Source: Enoplolaimus lenunculus (Eukaryota; Nematoda; Enoplea; Enoplida; Thoracostomopsidae). Taken from it: DNA of 64,000 nucleotides. Each line of letters begins with the position of its first letter. Position 1 is the first letter of the stretch. Where the stretch lies: contig JASANG010000206.1 of the NCBI GenBank assembly GCA_030248215.1, forward strand, positions 1 through 64,000, in the 5' to 3' direction. Positions 38,301 to 53,300 of the stretch are shown piece by piece. The notes under the pieces are model-generated. The model had not been told where the DNA came from and ran no database searches. It saw only the letters and a list, made by a program, of their open reading frames with translations. A program made the translations under genes and the position numbers.

Positions 38301-41300
38301 CTGGTTTGGTATCCTCTTTGGAAAGGGAATATTGACTTTAGACCAAATTTACAAAAATCGGCCCATGTAAAGATCAGGGGCGGAACGTTTTTCTGTGGGA
38401 CTAGAAAAGTGTAAGCTTAAGCTTTAGATTAATTTTTTTGCTTGGCTTAGGCTTAGACTTAGGCTTAGGAATAAGCTTATAATACTGTTCAGCCCCTGTT
38501 CTTTACATTGGCCCAAAAATCAAAGGTTTTCGTTATATTTTGAATTTCAGTCGCCCCGCATCTGCAGCAAAATTTTTATGAAAAGCTGTATTGCTTAAAA
38601 GATGGCTCGTTCACACTTTCCCTCCGCAAACTTAGGTTTACGCTCACAAGTTTAGGTGTCGGTTTCGGAAAAAACTTATCTAAGTTTACGCCTAATCCTG
38701 TGCCTAAACGTTTACGTTACCTATAAAGCCTAAGCCTAAGCATGTGCATCCGTCATATTCGTTGGGAAATTGTATAAGAATCGTAACAGTTTTCAATTGT
38801 TACAAATAATTTTGCAGCTAATTTTGGCCAAAATCCGTTGCAATATTTACTGAAATCGTCGCAACAGTCACAAATGGCATGGCATCATGCATTCATGCTG
38901 TCTGATTCTCAGTTCAAAATTCCGACCAGTATTGGAATGCCGTTGATTGTGAAACACAAAACGCCAGTTGTTATCAAACTTGAAGGCGAAATCGGCGTTC
39001 AAGAACCCACGATGTCAAACACGCAGTTGAAACTTAAACTTAAACCAAGGTAGTAAAAACACGATATAAACATGCAAGTTTTGCAATCCTAAAATATTCA
39101 TCACAAAACTTTTTTGAAGAATGTATTCTAATTTGCATATATATGCTGTCTTTTGTTTTTATATGAAACAATGATTATAACAGCTGCATCGTTGCTGAGA
39201 ATTGTATGTGGCGCGTTCCAGCTTTAATAATATAGATATTGATTTTAATTAATACATTATTCAATAACGATATTTTAGTAGCTTTGCGACACCTGTGGGG
39301 CAAACAGGCCCGTAATCAAGGGGGGAAGGGGGTTCAGCCCCTCCTGGAAATATTTCGGCCACCCCAAGAACATTTTCAACCTTGCTTGTAAGTCATTAAA
39401 AACCTATAAATGCCCCTACTGAAACTGTTTAGCCCCCCTAGCAAGGTGAGCTGGCTACGTTCCTGGGGGCAAAATGATAACGTAGGTTGCAATTAACAAA
39501 TTCGACTGGTTAAGATACTTTTTCTCGTAGGATAATTAATTTGTAATCGTTTTGGTTCTTTACATCCGAATCCATCATCGTACCATTAGTATAACCAGCT
39601 GTTGATACCCGTGTTTACCATAGTTTTAGTTCAACAATTAAAATTCATGAGGAAAGCTTAGATAAATTGTTTGCCAGATGCCTCGTCCGGTGTTTAGCAA
39701 GTATTGGGTTGCCAGGTGAGTTTACAGGTTTAATATTTAGAACCTATTTTGAACCGCCCAAATACAACAACGATTTTTTTCAATTTTAGCATCGCGATGA
39801 AATCCGAAGAAACCGTTGAAGTTTGGAATCCAGCAGCGCCGTCCGGAGTACGCGCTCGACTACAACTCAAGTCGCAAATGCCGTTATCTGGTCGAGTTGA
39901 GATTCAATCTGCTCAACGAGTTGCTAAAGTCGCCGTTGACGCACCAACACAAGAGTTGACGTTGATCGATGCGGAAAGCAAACCAATAACGTTCACTCGA
40001 GAACCAAACTCTCAACAAAAAGTTGACAAATCAGCCGAGGAACAAGTCGTTTTCACCGAAGAAATTAGCCGTCAGAATTCAGTAAGTTTGACGCTAACCG
40101 AATGAAACAAAAACCGCCGATGTTGTGAAATACGTCTGGCTTTTCGCTCGTTTTGCTCACAAGTTTTTGACACTATTCTACCGTTTCATGATTTTTATAC
40201 GGCTTTAAACACTACACAGGTGTTACCATAACTGCCAGGTGCATAAATGTCATCAAATTTTCTAGCTCGCTACACTCGCTGGTTTACAATTTTACTATTA
40301 AGATAGCTGAAATGAAACAATCCACAACGGTAATAAAGAAATAAATTCTTGAATGAGATGTGTCGTGTGATGTCTGCCTTGGTTGGAGTATTTGAAATTT
40401 GTAAAAAGTTTAATATCTAAAACATGAGCTGTTTAAACTGCGTGTAAAAGAAAATGTCAAAAAAAATTTTGGGCTGAGCGCTTTCATTTTAAAGTTGGCT
40501 TCACGTTCAAGATCGATCATTTTGCAACTTTTGTGTGAAACTGTTATTTGAAACTGTGTCCCCACAGCTATCGAAACGCGATCGTGATCTCGGACTACTT
40601 TTGATCAAATATCGATAAATTCTGTATCCACCTGGACGCTGGTTGCCCTCTCACTTAGCAGTTTGGCATGGAGCACCCGTGTCTGCTCTGGAACTGAGTA
40701 TAAGTTGGTCAAAATTTCTCTATACAGTGAACGCCTTTTCGGGATTTAAATCAAAAATTTAAAACAACTTAGTTAAATAACGTTTTTCAAGTTTTAAAAT
40801 GCGACAAGTCACAGTCGAAGATTTCGCCAAAAACCCCGAGTTTTTTACTGACTTTATTTGACAAAAACATTTTTGTAATTAATGTTTTGCTAACAAAAAT
40901 GTATTTTATTTGTTTTTAGTTCGATACAAAAACTACTCAACTCGGATTGGATTTCAAACTGTTTGGGCGATATGTTTCTTGGCAAACATCATCCGATGAA
41001 ACAAGTCGGACGTTTCCATTGACAGGACCGAATAAATTGGTGCTTAGCACTCAACCGCCACGAGACAACACAAAAGAAGTAATAAAACTTTAGTGTAGAA
41101 GAATTAAATGTTGCTATTTGTCACAGACGTCGATAATGATTTAGTTTTATTCTGTTCAAGCTTTACCCGCGGAAATTTTATTTTTTCTACCCAAATTTGA
41201 GTCGTGCAAAATTATTTAGCAACGATCCGCTTTATACTCATTTTTATGTTTTTAGTGTTTTTAAAGTTTGCAAAATTTCATATTTTCGCTGTGAATATTG

Positions 41301-44300
41301 AAAAGTTTTCGATTTAAAAAAATACAAAAATATCATTTTGAGTAATATTAATGGTGACGCTATACTTGTCGTGCGGCCCAGGAATAATATAAGCTTTTTT
41401 GGTAGGCAGCAACTTTATGCTGAATAAATAAAATTGGGCGCTACTCATCCAGTTTCGTAGGGTTTCAAACCTGTCTGTCCGTACGCAATTATCGATATGT
41501 TGTGTTTTGGTTTTCAGGTTGAAATCACTGTTACAGTACGCGGTTTGAGCAAAGAGCCTCAAGCTCTATCGACCAACAGCTTACAAAGTCAATGGCAAGA
41601 AGAAACGTCGAGCCAAAGTCAAGAGTCAGCTGAAGTTGAAAAATCGTTTAGTTCAACTCAAAGAAGTTTCGGTGAATTGATTATTGATGTAAGAATAGTA
41701 ATACTTTATTTGGCCCATGTATAGAACAGGGCCGGATCGTTTTCCGAACGGGCTATAATAGAGTCAGTTTAAGCTTTATAGGCTTAGGCTTAGGCTTACA
41801 CTACTGTTCCGACCCTGTTCTATACATGGCCCTTTATTTTATATAAATTTTAATTATAATATTTTTCAAATATTAATTTTTATCATCTGTTTAAATTAAG
41901 GTCTGCTCCTGAGTCCTAGATTTTTAGTGCTTGATTTTGGCTTTAGAAGCGTATAATTTTGGCCTGTGAAATTCGTAAACGTCATTGTTAAGACCAGAAC
42001 CCGTTTCACGTTTTTAAATAAACGCGCGTATTGTCGCTAAAATACAAGACAAGATGGCCAGTGTATTGCACTGACACGGAACAGTTGTGTAAGCATATTC
42101 CTAATCCTAATCCTCAACACTAAGCCTAAGCGTAAAAGCATTTTGTTGTCAAAACAAAACCGTATTTTAAAAATGTACTTTTAATTTTATATTAACAGAT
42201 TAAAAACAAACAATCGTCGAATCCAGTCCAATACAAAGCCATCATTCGAGGATCGGGAAGTCTTCGCTCACGATTCCAAAAACTACAAGCTGAAGTGTCG
42301 AGAACGTCGCCAAATCCGTATCAGGTACGATCAGCAACACACAGTAACTTCCAGTGAGTTGATTTTAACTCAGAATGAGTTGAATCACTCAGTTTGAGTT
42401 AGAACGATCAGAACCCAAAATTTTGAGTTGATTCAATTCATTCTGAGTTAATTAATCAACTCACCCTGCGTCAACTCAACTCAGAGTGAAAATCAACTCG
42501 ACTCAGAGTTAGTTGATGTTTACTAATATTATTTCAGAAATAACCAACTCGCTAGATGAATTGATTAATCAATTCATTGCAATTTACAGTGCAAAAACAA
42601 TAATGCGATTTGCGCTTCCAGACCTTCGTCATATCAACGTGGTGCGTTTACGCAAAACAGATTGCAATTATTTGGTCACCAGTGGACCCATTTTGACTGC
42701 AGTTGTCCCTTAAGAAAAAATTCTGTGTTACAATTTCGGCACGTAAAGGACGGTTTCAAAAGGTTTTTTTGGAATTGGGTTTGGTTGACCTCTGCAAGTC
42801 TATTTTACATCCTGTAAAAGTAATATTTTCGAATTTTTCCAAAAATATCACACAGATATATGCTTCTATACTCCCTCGTATAGATGGTTGCCCGTTGTTG
42901 GAATCTATACAATTTGTATGACCCCTGTTCGAAGTTTTGGCCAAAGTTAATGATCACGCCGGGAATCGGACCTTGGCCCTGTTACACTCGAGTCAGGCAT
43001 GCTGCTCGTGGTGACCCGAAAAAGACGAAGGCTGATATTTGTTTAGCCTCTTCAGAGGGTACCCCCTGTTTTTGCTTACGAACTGTTATGTATTTTACCC
43101 TACCAACCGCCACTTTTCGTTACTGATAAATCCAGTATTGCAACTATCCGTTGAATTAAACGTAGGGCTCAAAATGGGGACCTAATATTATTATCCCCCT
43201 TTTATTCGGATCTCCACACTACCACTAGACCACGTGCTCATTGCAACAACTTCATATACCGGTATATGTGCACATGTATGGCAATTTTTTTGCTTTATAT
43301 ACACTTTATCATGCACTTATGCCGACACACCCAATGTACAGCTTAATTTCGTATTTCATGGAACTCCGAGACATAATTTTGGGTGGCGCTGTACTCGTCG
43401 TGCGGTGCCGCCCGTCACCCTTACGGCGCCATTCGTCACAATGCGTTATGCCGGTTGGACACGGACGGGCGCCGGCCGGACGGGTCACGCACGGCATCGG
43501 ACGTCAACAAAAGTACAGCACAACCCTTATACGATCATTTCCGCTGGAAGTATCCACATTAAAAAAGTTTTTTTTGGAAATTTTTTACCTCTTCCGATTA
43601 CTCAACAGCCTAAAAACGTAGTATTGTTTTTGAGTTTTTTCCAAACATTTTCACGAAGGCACCAATCAACCCTTGTATACACCGTTGTGGCTAACTTTTA
43701 TTTTCCATAAACATACAAACCTGAAACCTAAATATATCTTATTTGTACGTTCATATTTGTGTTGAATACAATGCGTTTTGGTAGAAAATACTCTCTAAAA
43801 ACTTAAACTTAAAACATAGCTTAAGTCAGCTTGAATACCAGTTTTATTAAAGCTTAAATGGCTGGACGGACTAACTAAACTTGAAATTTAAGGTTTACTT
43901 AAACTAACATGTTTTTAAGTTTAACACGAGTTTAAGTAAACTTATTTTTAGTTTAAGTAACAAGTGCAGCCCAGACATTACGTGTATCTAAGAGTTCGTT
44001 AAGTTTAGCTTAAACTAAAAATACGCCAGATGTTGAATGAGTTTAAGCGTAAACATACCACCTGTTAGTTTAGTTAACCTAAAAAGTTAGTTTAATACTG
44101 GTGGATTACCTTAAGCTTAAATCAAGTTAGTTTAAGCTGTTAGAGAGTAGATTGTTGTCCAATTTCAGGTTTGTATGGAAACCGAAATTCTTTTCCCAAA
44201 ATCACCGTCAAATATTGAAGACGTCCAAGACCGCAAAGTTGCTCATCATACGGAAATTAAATGGGGGCAAACATGTCAAGAAAACAATTATATTCGAATA

Positions 44301-47300
44301 AGTGTAAGCTTGACTTCTTAAAAGCGGCCCATGGGAAGATTATGAGCGAAACGTTATTCCGTGAGACTGGTGATAGAGTAAAGCTTAAGCTTTAGACTAT
44401 TTTTTTGCTTAGATTTAGGTATAATCTCATTCTTACGCTTATGCTTAAGGTTAGAAATATACTACTGTTTCGCGTCTGTTCTATACATTGGCCGTAAACA
44501 GTATTGTGTCATACGTCTAAAACAATCAGCAGTTTCTCATGGTTGTCAAATTATGAGGATGCGCATTGAAAAATTGGCCCATGTAAAGATTAGGGGCGGA
44601 ACGTTTTTCTATGGGACTGCTATAGAGTAAGTTTAAGCTTTAAACTAATTTTTTGCTTGGCTTAGGCTTAGGCTTAGAAATATGCTTATAACACTGTTCC
44701 GCTCGTGTTGTTTATAGATTGGTCGAAAAATTTAAAAGAATTCGAAAATTTAAAACAAGTTTTGGCTTAATTTTAAATACTGAACATTTTCTCAAACCGA
44801 TGAATATTAATATACTCGGCTGCTTCCGCTAAAACCCTATCTTTTGAGTTTATTGTTGTATTTTACGCAATTTTTAATAGCATTGAGTTTTTTGATTTTG
44901 AAATAAGCCGGCTTGTGTACACTTTGTTTCCACATTTAACGTTTGAGCTTAGGTTCGGGTTTAGGCTAAATTTCAATGCTTAGGCAAAGTCTATGGCTTA
45001 AGCCTAAGGTTTGATAAACCATTTTCAAACCCCTAAGCCTAAGCCTAAAAGCGTATGTCTGTGAGGTAAACGTGTACACGAGGGTGTTGTAGATGTGTTG
45101 AAATTTTTAATTTACAGACGTCATCAGAACGTACCCAGAGCCAGCTGCGACACGACCAAGAGAATCTAAAGTCTTATAAACAATGCAAATCTCGTGGCCA
45201 AGAATCAGCAATAGCTTGCGATGATTACTTAGACCACGCGTCTTACTTGAATAAACATTCGGCTATTGTTACTTACAACAATGTAGGTTTTATCAGAGCC
45301 GGAGCAGCCACCCCCCCCAAACCCCCAATTTGCGGGCGCTCCCACCCATAAAACAGCCGCCATCCCAACCGGTTGAAACAAAACCCGCCGAAGTTTCAAA
45401 AATGCGTCTGGATTCTTGCTCGGTTTGCTCTCGAGTTTAGGGCCCCTGCCACGTTGAAGTTTGGGGGAAGCCCGCACTCATGTCTGCTCAGGCACTGGGT
45501 TTTAGTAATATTAAAATTGTAGAATGCTTTTTTAAATTAAATACGTTTGCAATCAGTAGTTGAATTTTAGTTTCAAATACTATCAAATGGAAAAATTTTA
45601 AAGATTTGAAGTGTTTCTGACCACTTTTTCTAGAGAATCAAATTTAAAAAACGGTATTTTACCTGTTTTTCACATTTCAAGCTGCATTTTAAAACCTGTT
45701 TGTAAAGCCTTGAGTTTTTTGACACCATTCCTAAATAAGTAAGACCAAGGCCGTAGCCAGCTCACCTTGCTAGGTGGGGCCAAACGATTTTCAGACCGGG
45801 TATACAAGGGGTTTCGAAGACTTTCTCGCAAAGTTATTCTAATGGAAGCTAAAATTCGTCCAAGGGGGGCTGAGCCAACCACCCTTGGTCTCCCTCTGGC
45901 TACGGACAGGAGTAGCTCAGGTACATACTTTAATCAGCCAAGAATATTTCACTTCAGGTTCTTACGCTACACAGTTGTTTTTGTTATTTTAGGTACCAAT
46001 TTCAGTTCAAAATGCTACGTCCAAACTGATCCAAGCGATTGAAGCACTGTATCCCGCAAACATTGACGTTGTGTCGTTCAATGTGAACAATCCTGCAAAT
46101 AAGGTTGAAGCTGAAATTCGTCTTGATGCACGTGACCCCCGTCGTGCCAATGTAACCATTAAGGTACATAAATCATATTTGTACATAAAGCCGTATTCAC
46201 ACGTGCAAATTTTTGCTGCGAAAACGAGCTGCTGCAAATTGCACGCAGAGCTTGCATTTTTTCATCAGCCAATCAGGAAGCGGCTACAAAAAATTCATCG
46301 ATCTTGCATGGTTATTCACACGTGTGAACTAAATTCCTAGCGATGACTTTTAATGAATAATTTGCAGCTGCACGTTTTTCGCACAAGATTTTGGACGGAA
46401 CTTGCAGCTGCAAATTGCAGCTGCAAGTTGTCACAGCAAAAACTTGCACGTATGAACAGGGCTATACGTTTTTAAATTAATGTTAATTTTGTTTAACCAG
46501 TTTTACTAACTTGATCAATTTTCGCACCTGTAAACAAAGGCAACTGGGCTGTTGGACCTCGGCGATGCCGAGTCTAACGTGCACCGTTTTTCCAAGCAAA
46601 ACGAAGATAGCACAAACCAAACAAAAACCCTATACATAAGGATGCAAAACATAGCTTTTTATTGAACACAATACTAACGCGCATCAGAAACAATAAAGTG
46701 ACAACTGACTCCCTCATAACCGAATCCGGCGGTATTTATAGTGCAATCTATTTTGCATATTCAAATTCAAGCGACTTCGGTATCCTTGATAAACTATGGC
46801 ATCTTTGTCTTTGATAAACTATTCTTTTCCGGCTCAATTTCGCCCCGCTTTGACCTCACCGAAACCAGTACCTGATTTGCATACTGAAACCAAAAACCTG
46901 TACCTAAATTTATTCTCAAAATGCAAGAATCTGCTAAGTTTATCCATCTGAGACTTCTGTCCGCAGATTTGTAGAAACTTTTTCATTTGCCAACGCAAGA
47001 AAACGTTCTTAGAAATTTCATTTGAACACAGCAATTACCAGCAAATATGTAAACTATAGCTTCATCAGATCGAACGCAAACTAAACTTAATACAGCGTAA
47101 TGAACAGTTCCAGCAACCAACACCACACTGCAGAGTTGAACCTTAAACCAACTCCCGTAATCGAGGTTTCCTGAACTTTTATAGCTCCCCAAACATCAAA
47201 CCTTAGCTTTATCCGCCATTAAGCCTACCAGCCAATTAGGCAAATCCAAGCGATGCCTCTTCCAAATGTTTTGATTTGTGCTGTAGAACCGGAAACTGTC

Positions 47301-50300
47301 CTGCATCTTCTAGAAATACGTTCAGAAATCGCGATCCCGTCCAAATATCGCGTCAGACTCGCAAATCATACTCTTAATCACATGTCGGTTTACCAATTTC
47401 AATAAAACGACAAATACACAGGATAATTCGGTGGGAATTTTTTGCAATTTTTCTCATGAGAAAGCGTTTCATGAGCTGATTTTGGCAATGAATGAGTTTG
47501 TGTTTGTTCATATTTGACAGCGCAAACTTGGTGTAAAATTAAATAGTCTTCCGGGTATCACAATTAACCCTTTTTTGCATGAATATTTTTCTCAAACATC
47601 CGTTTTGCAAATTGATATTTGAACACAGTTCTATCTCGGACAGGAGGCGTTTACTAGGGTTCCAACCGGAACTAGATTTTGTCGGCAGCGGAATCGGAAG
47701 TCAAATTATGACGCAATTTTTGCCGGAATCGGAATTTCGATGGAACCTTGGCGTTTACTATCACCACTGAGGTATTGGAGTTTGACGCTCGAACCCGAGG
47801 GCGCTGTGGCGCCTTGTCGAGATTTTGTAGTACACAGCCACGTATTAATTTGTGATTACTGCGCATTATGTAATTATTACTTGTGTGAAGTTTGCAATTA
47901 GGTTTTTAATAACAGATTGATCGTAGAAAAGGGTTTAAGGATTGCGCTATAGTTTTGTTGACGCTGTCCGTCACCGTGCGGTATTGTGCGCAAATAATTC
48001 ACGTACGATAACGTATGATACGAACTCTGACGGACGGCACTGGACTGGTGACAGACGGCGTCGGACGTCAAATATAGCGCAATCCTAAGTCTAATCGTTT
48101 TATGAAATGACGTAATTCTCAATTGTTTACAGACTCCCAAAGAAAACATGACAATGACTGATGCTTGGTTACCGATACTTCCGCGTTTGAGTTCACGTCA
48201 TTCGTTTGCTCACGTCATCTCGAACCAATTAGCACAAGCCGAAAACAACGAAAACAGCGAAGACAACCGTGGTATGATAATATTCATCAAAACTGGCATG
48301 GACATGTATTGAGCGAAACTCGGACATACTGATATTAATCAATTTAGATAAACATTCAAAGCTTATAAAGCACATGCGTATAGTATGATGCATTTCCTTA
48401 TTCTCTAGTCGTCAAATTGACTATTACAAGCTTATAATGGCTAATTATAAAGTAGCTAACTCTAATTTGCGAGAGCCGAAATTATTAATCACAAAAATTT
48501 CATACTAAAATTTTGATTTTTCGCTTGTTTCGCTCGCCACGGGTTTTATTATTACACATTAACGCTGCCTTCCTCACATGTTAATTATTGACAAAAGTTG
48601 TTATTTTGTTGCAGAATCCAAATTAAGCAATCAGTGTCAAGTGGGATACAACAAACTGCGCACATTTGACGGCAGTGAAATTCGAGTTCCATTGAGTCGA
48701 TTCTTTTCGGTGATCGCTAAAGATTGCTCACCGCGACAGCAGTTTGCCGTTCTGGCTAAACAAGACTCTGAAAATTCTGCCCAAAAGGTAAGTCTGCTAA
48801 ATTATCATTTTTATGGTATTTTATCTACAGGAAATACAGCAATTCAATTAAGATTCTTTTTAACCGACGCGATGCATTATGGTATATGAAACGTATTTTG
48901 ATAGCGTTCGAGTTTGATTTGGTTCCGCAGACCGTCCATAATTTCATTTTGGTTGCGTATAAAAGATTAAGCAAAGGTTTTTCCGGTTGAAACGTAAGCG
49001 TAACGATAACCGAGAAAAAATTTTGAACTCAAGCAAAAAACAGGTTAACCAGGGTGCAACCGGAATTACAATTTACCGTAACCTGAATCTGGAAATGTTA
49101 CAGGAACCGGAACTGGAAAATGTAAAATGCATGACACAAAGAAGTTCATTTTAATTTTTGGTTTTGCAATATTATTGTTGAAATAACCCTAGTTGTAGAT
49201 AAGTATTCACTTTATCTGCTGTATTTCACATTTTAATAATCCACGGCAGCGGAATCTACCTTCGATAGTTTATTTGCAGCGATTGTCAAGGTTTACATAC
49301 AATACTAATGAAGTGAATTTAATTTTAATCGTCATTCTTTAGTCAAAATATCTAAATTTCCACCGATCAAAATTTAATATCGGAATTTTTAATTCAAGTA
49401 AAAATTTATCGAAAACGGAAGGTGAAAAAATACCAAAACCCGAATTCTGGTTGCACCCTGGTTTAACAGATAACAGCAAAAAATCTGCTAAAGTGCGTAG
49501 TTTCTAACATACCTTTATGAAGTCTGGGGTATTATTTTTCAACATATCCGCTAAAGGGGACTAAAAAATATTCAGCAGGGGCATTCAAGAGTTTTTAATG
49601 CCTTTAAAGCAAGGTTGCTAATTTTCCAGTGTATCCAGATTTTTTGAAAGGGGACTGAACCCCTTCCCCCTCCCCTGCCCCCCACATTGGTTACGGGCGT
49701 TAAACGCTATTATTACGCTTCGTAACCAGTATAAAATTACTTACAATTTTAGATGGTCAAAATTGTGACAAAAAATCATGAAATCAAACTTTTCCGTGAC
49801 GGCGAAGAATTGAAAGCTGAAGAAAATGGTCAAAACTATAAAGTTGACGTTGTAACATCAGCTGAATATGAAACAAGCAATCAGAAAACGTACGTCTACT
49901 GCGCGAAACAATGGTCATGAAATTTGCATAATTTCGTTAGTAACTGTAATATACGATAACGGTATTAAAACTAGATGTTGTTAAATACCTTTTCAAACTC
50001 ATTGATCAAAAATCGGTTCCCGGATTCTCAGTCAAGGTCTCAAGTGCAGGTATGGTAGGCTTTCAATCAGATGAGCTAACTACTAGGTTTGCACCATACT
50101 TCGTAAAAAATTTTATGTCAAGACATGAAAAAGATTGCAAAACCACTTCAGATTTCATTTTCAATGCTTGAACGTTTTCTTCCTTTGATTTTTAATTTTG
50201 CAGTTTGGTCAGGCTTTTCATTAAGTTTATGTTCACACTTTCACTTAGGCTTACACCTAGGCTTATTTAGACTTAGGGTTAGACTTAGGGTTAGGTGACG

Positions 50301-53300
50301 GCTCAGGTTCAACACCAATGCAAAATGGGCACTTGTAAGTACGCTATAATAGATCGAGGACAGGTCCAACGCGCCGGTAGTCAACTATATATTCACCTAT
50401 TTTTTGTGTAGCATCTACCGCCAGCTGTTAGTCCTCATTAGCCCTGCAAAAACTATCTTTTAATCTGGTTAACAGTCTACATGTGTAGACCGCAGCCCTT
50501 GGAATAGCTTAAGCTTTAAAATAATTTCTTGGCTAAAGTTTTGTGTTAGGCTTAGGTATTCGATTTTCCGTACGCTTAGGTTAAGGCTTACGCGAAGGAA
50601 TATGATTATACAGCAGATACGGTGATGTTCTATAGATCATGTTCCACAAATGGGACTAAAGGTCAAAGAGCTATCACCAAATTGATGCTTACACTGCAGA
50701 TCAACTGAAAACACGCGAAATCATAAAAAGCGAACTGTTCACTGGTTTTGAAGTTCCCAGGCCTATCACCAAGTAGTGATAGGAATTAAATACGCGTGAC
50801 AGTATCGGTGTAGGCTTTAGGATTAGTTTTAAATTTTGCTTTAGGTTCGGTATTAGACATCCTTATAATTGTTACGCCACCGCTTAGGCATTGGCTGAGG
50901 TTAGTGAGTCAAGAACATGGGAGGTATGATTAAATTTGAGTGATTAAAGTTAAAGTACGTGTGAGGTATTCTTATTTTATTTGCTTTGGCAATAAAAGGT
51001 CATAAGGTCAACGGTGACCTTTTAAAGTGAAAGGGTCAAGTAAAATTCCAAAATCAAATTAAAATTTTCTTTCAACTTTTTCTGTTCAAAAAATAATGTT
51101 TTCAATTTCCTATTGGAGATTTAGATGTTTCATTTTCCACACGGAGTGCGCACGATAAAGTGCAACATGCATTAAAATCCGTACGGTCTTGTCGACCAGC
51201 TTATTGTAAGCGGAGGTCAGAAAATGTGCTAAATTTCGAAGCTCACCATTCACTGATTTGACAGTTGCAAGACCTATTACAAACTACTGATAAATGATAC
51301 ACAACACACATTTGAGATTACGAGCATAGATGTTAACTCCTACAATATTCAAGCGAATCCTATGGTTGAACAGATTAGACGAAGCATTTGTATTGTCAAG
51401 CTTGCATATAAAATGCCGAACAACAGTATATTACAAAAATAAGCAAGGGCGTGTATAAAGGGCATGATAGACGGGATATACTCGTCAAAAGCAACCGCGG
51501 GACTGGACTAAGCGTCCCGAAGTGGAATTTTGGCTACGGTCCTTGAAACAACATCTATAATAGTCCAATTAATGACAAAGTGTACATTTTTGTTTTGAAG
51601 TATTTTTAGATGCATCTCTGAAAACAACATTGCAGTATGTGATCTGTCGGATTCGGTCGGATTAAAGGTTATGTTTGATGGATATCAAGTCAAAGTTGAA
51701 CTGTCCCGTTGGATGTATCACAGTGTGACTTGTGGTCTTTGTGGATACATGAATGGAAATAACGAAGACGATTTTCAAAGTCCGCAAATGGAACCACGGA
51801 ATGATAAGCGATTGTTTCAACGAGAATACATGATCCAGGTTGGGTGAACTTTAATTTCGTGTTACTATTAACATTTATTACACCCCAGTGAACCGTACGT
51901 CTCGTTTCAACATAATTTAGCCGATTGAAATAACCGTTAAAATAGCGTAAAAAATTGATTTAGGCTAGCGCTCGCATATACAAAAAATTATTTACAAATA
52001 AATCACGTGCGATGCTATCGAGGTTTCCGACATGGGACGGATTCCATCAGACGACATTGGAATTTTCAAAATATATCGCTCCACTGGCCCATGTATAAAA
52101 CAGGGCCGGATCGTTTTCCGGATGGGCTGTAATAGAGTCAGTTTAAGCTTTAGACTAATTTTTTTGCTTAGACTTAGGCTTAGGAATAGGCTCATCCATA
52201 CGCTTATGCTTAGGCGTAGGAATATGCTTATACTACTGTTCCGACCCTGTTCTATACATGGGCCGCTCCACCTTTCTGTATTATTGAATTAATTTTGTCA
52301 TATCTAAAAACAGATAACTGTTTGCTGAAATGGTCAAGTTTGATTGTGTACCGTTTCTATTTACATCATTAATTAATATAAGTGGAACAAAAATAGACAT
52401 TTTAAACCAAAATTTGAAAAAATCAAATTCATAACTCTGAAAAATGACACAAATTAATAGTTTTTTCGTTCGCCAGTTAAGAGGTCTTTTTACTTAAAAC
52501 ATTAATAATAAAAATTAATTTTTCGTTACATTTTGAAAATGAATCACAAAGATCAGGTTGAAAAATGACGACCAAAACTAGAGGGTGCTGTAAGCAATGT
52601 GAGACATGCTTGTCCTGATGCATATGCAATAAATGCAATGCACATTGTGGCGTACGGTCGACACATATAGTCGACGAAAAATGCAGTTGGAGAGGCGGGC
52701 TGCATGGCGCAGTGGTAACAGCGTCTGCCTGACACGCAGAACGTCGCTAGTTCGAAACCACCCGTAACCCGCTTTTCCAGCTGCTTAGTAAAAAAGTCTG
52801 ATGTCCCGGTTCCTACCTAGACTGACAGGTGCATTTTCTGCCTTTATGAAAAAATAGATTTGAGTTTTTTGTATTTAGGCACCAACCTGTTCGCAATTTA
52901 AAAGCAGTTGCTTCGGGTTCTAAAAAGAAAGAATTGTAATTATTAGGTTTAATATCAAATAATTCGCTTTATCTTTCTATATATAGCGTAATATTTGCGT
53001 TATCAGTGCAAAAGTTTGTATCGTACACACTTAATACTACACACAAAATAAATTGTTTTAAAATTTCAAGATTCATACTTTCTTAAATTTTCAAGACATA
53101 AATGTCTTGTATTTCAGACGACAATAGTCTTAAACAGTTCAGAAATTTGTGTCTGAATTGGTTAAAAAATAAATTATATTCAAAAAGTTACTATTTACAA
53201 TTTACAAGAAGCAAATTTCTTTCTTTCAAGAAATAGTTGTGTCTTTTATTCAAGAATTTATTTTCTGATTTTTATGTATGTAAAAAATACTGTTCCGTAT

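Larger units (their letters stand above)
36674..46163 (+). other. vit: Vitellogenin middle beta-sheet region, exons 16-25
   Basis: Residues about 805-1375. Exon 18 carries the well conserved PTSIGMPL strand, exon 17 [12 protein letters not shown], exon 23 the Trp/Cys stretch [16 protein letters not shown], and exon 25 the [10 protein letters not shown] helix. This corresponds to the DUF1943-type sheets lining the lipid cavity and the following lipovitellin segment. Exon 21 contains a Gln/Ser/Glu-rich stretch, which is the nearest thing to a linker. No serine tract is present. The exon 16 acceptor (TTTAAG|GCT at 36674) has a short pyrimidine tract but is the only one that keeps phase 0 with exons 15 and 17. 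Confidence 0.9.

Noticed and set aside
43234-43710. 158-codon and 126-codon open frames
   Set aside because: They run through a GC-rich MITE in vitellogenin intron 22, overlap each other in two frames, and show no domain.
52695-52772. Possible tRNA-Val gene
   Set aside because: The anticodon arm pairs, but the T-arm does not and the unit is embedded in a dispersed repeat.
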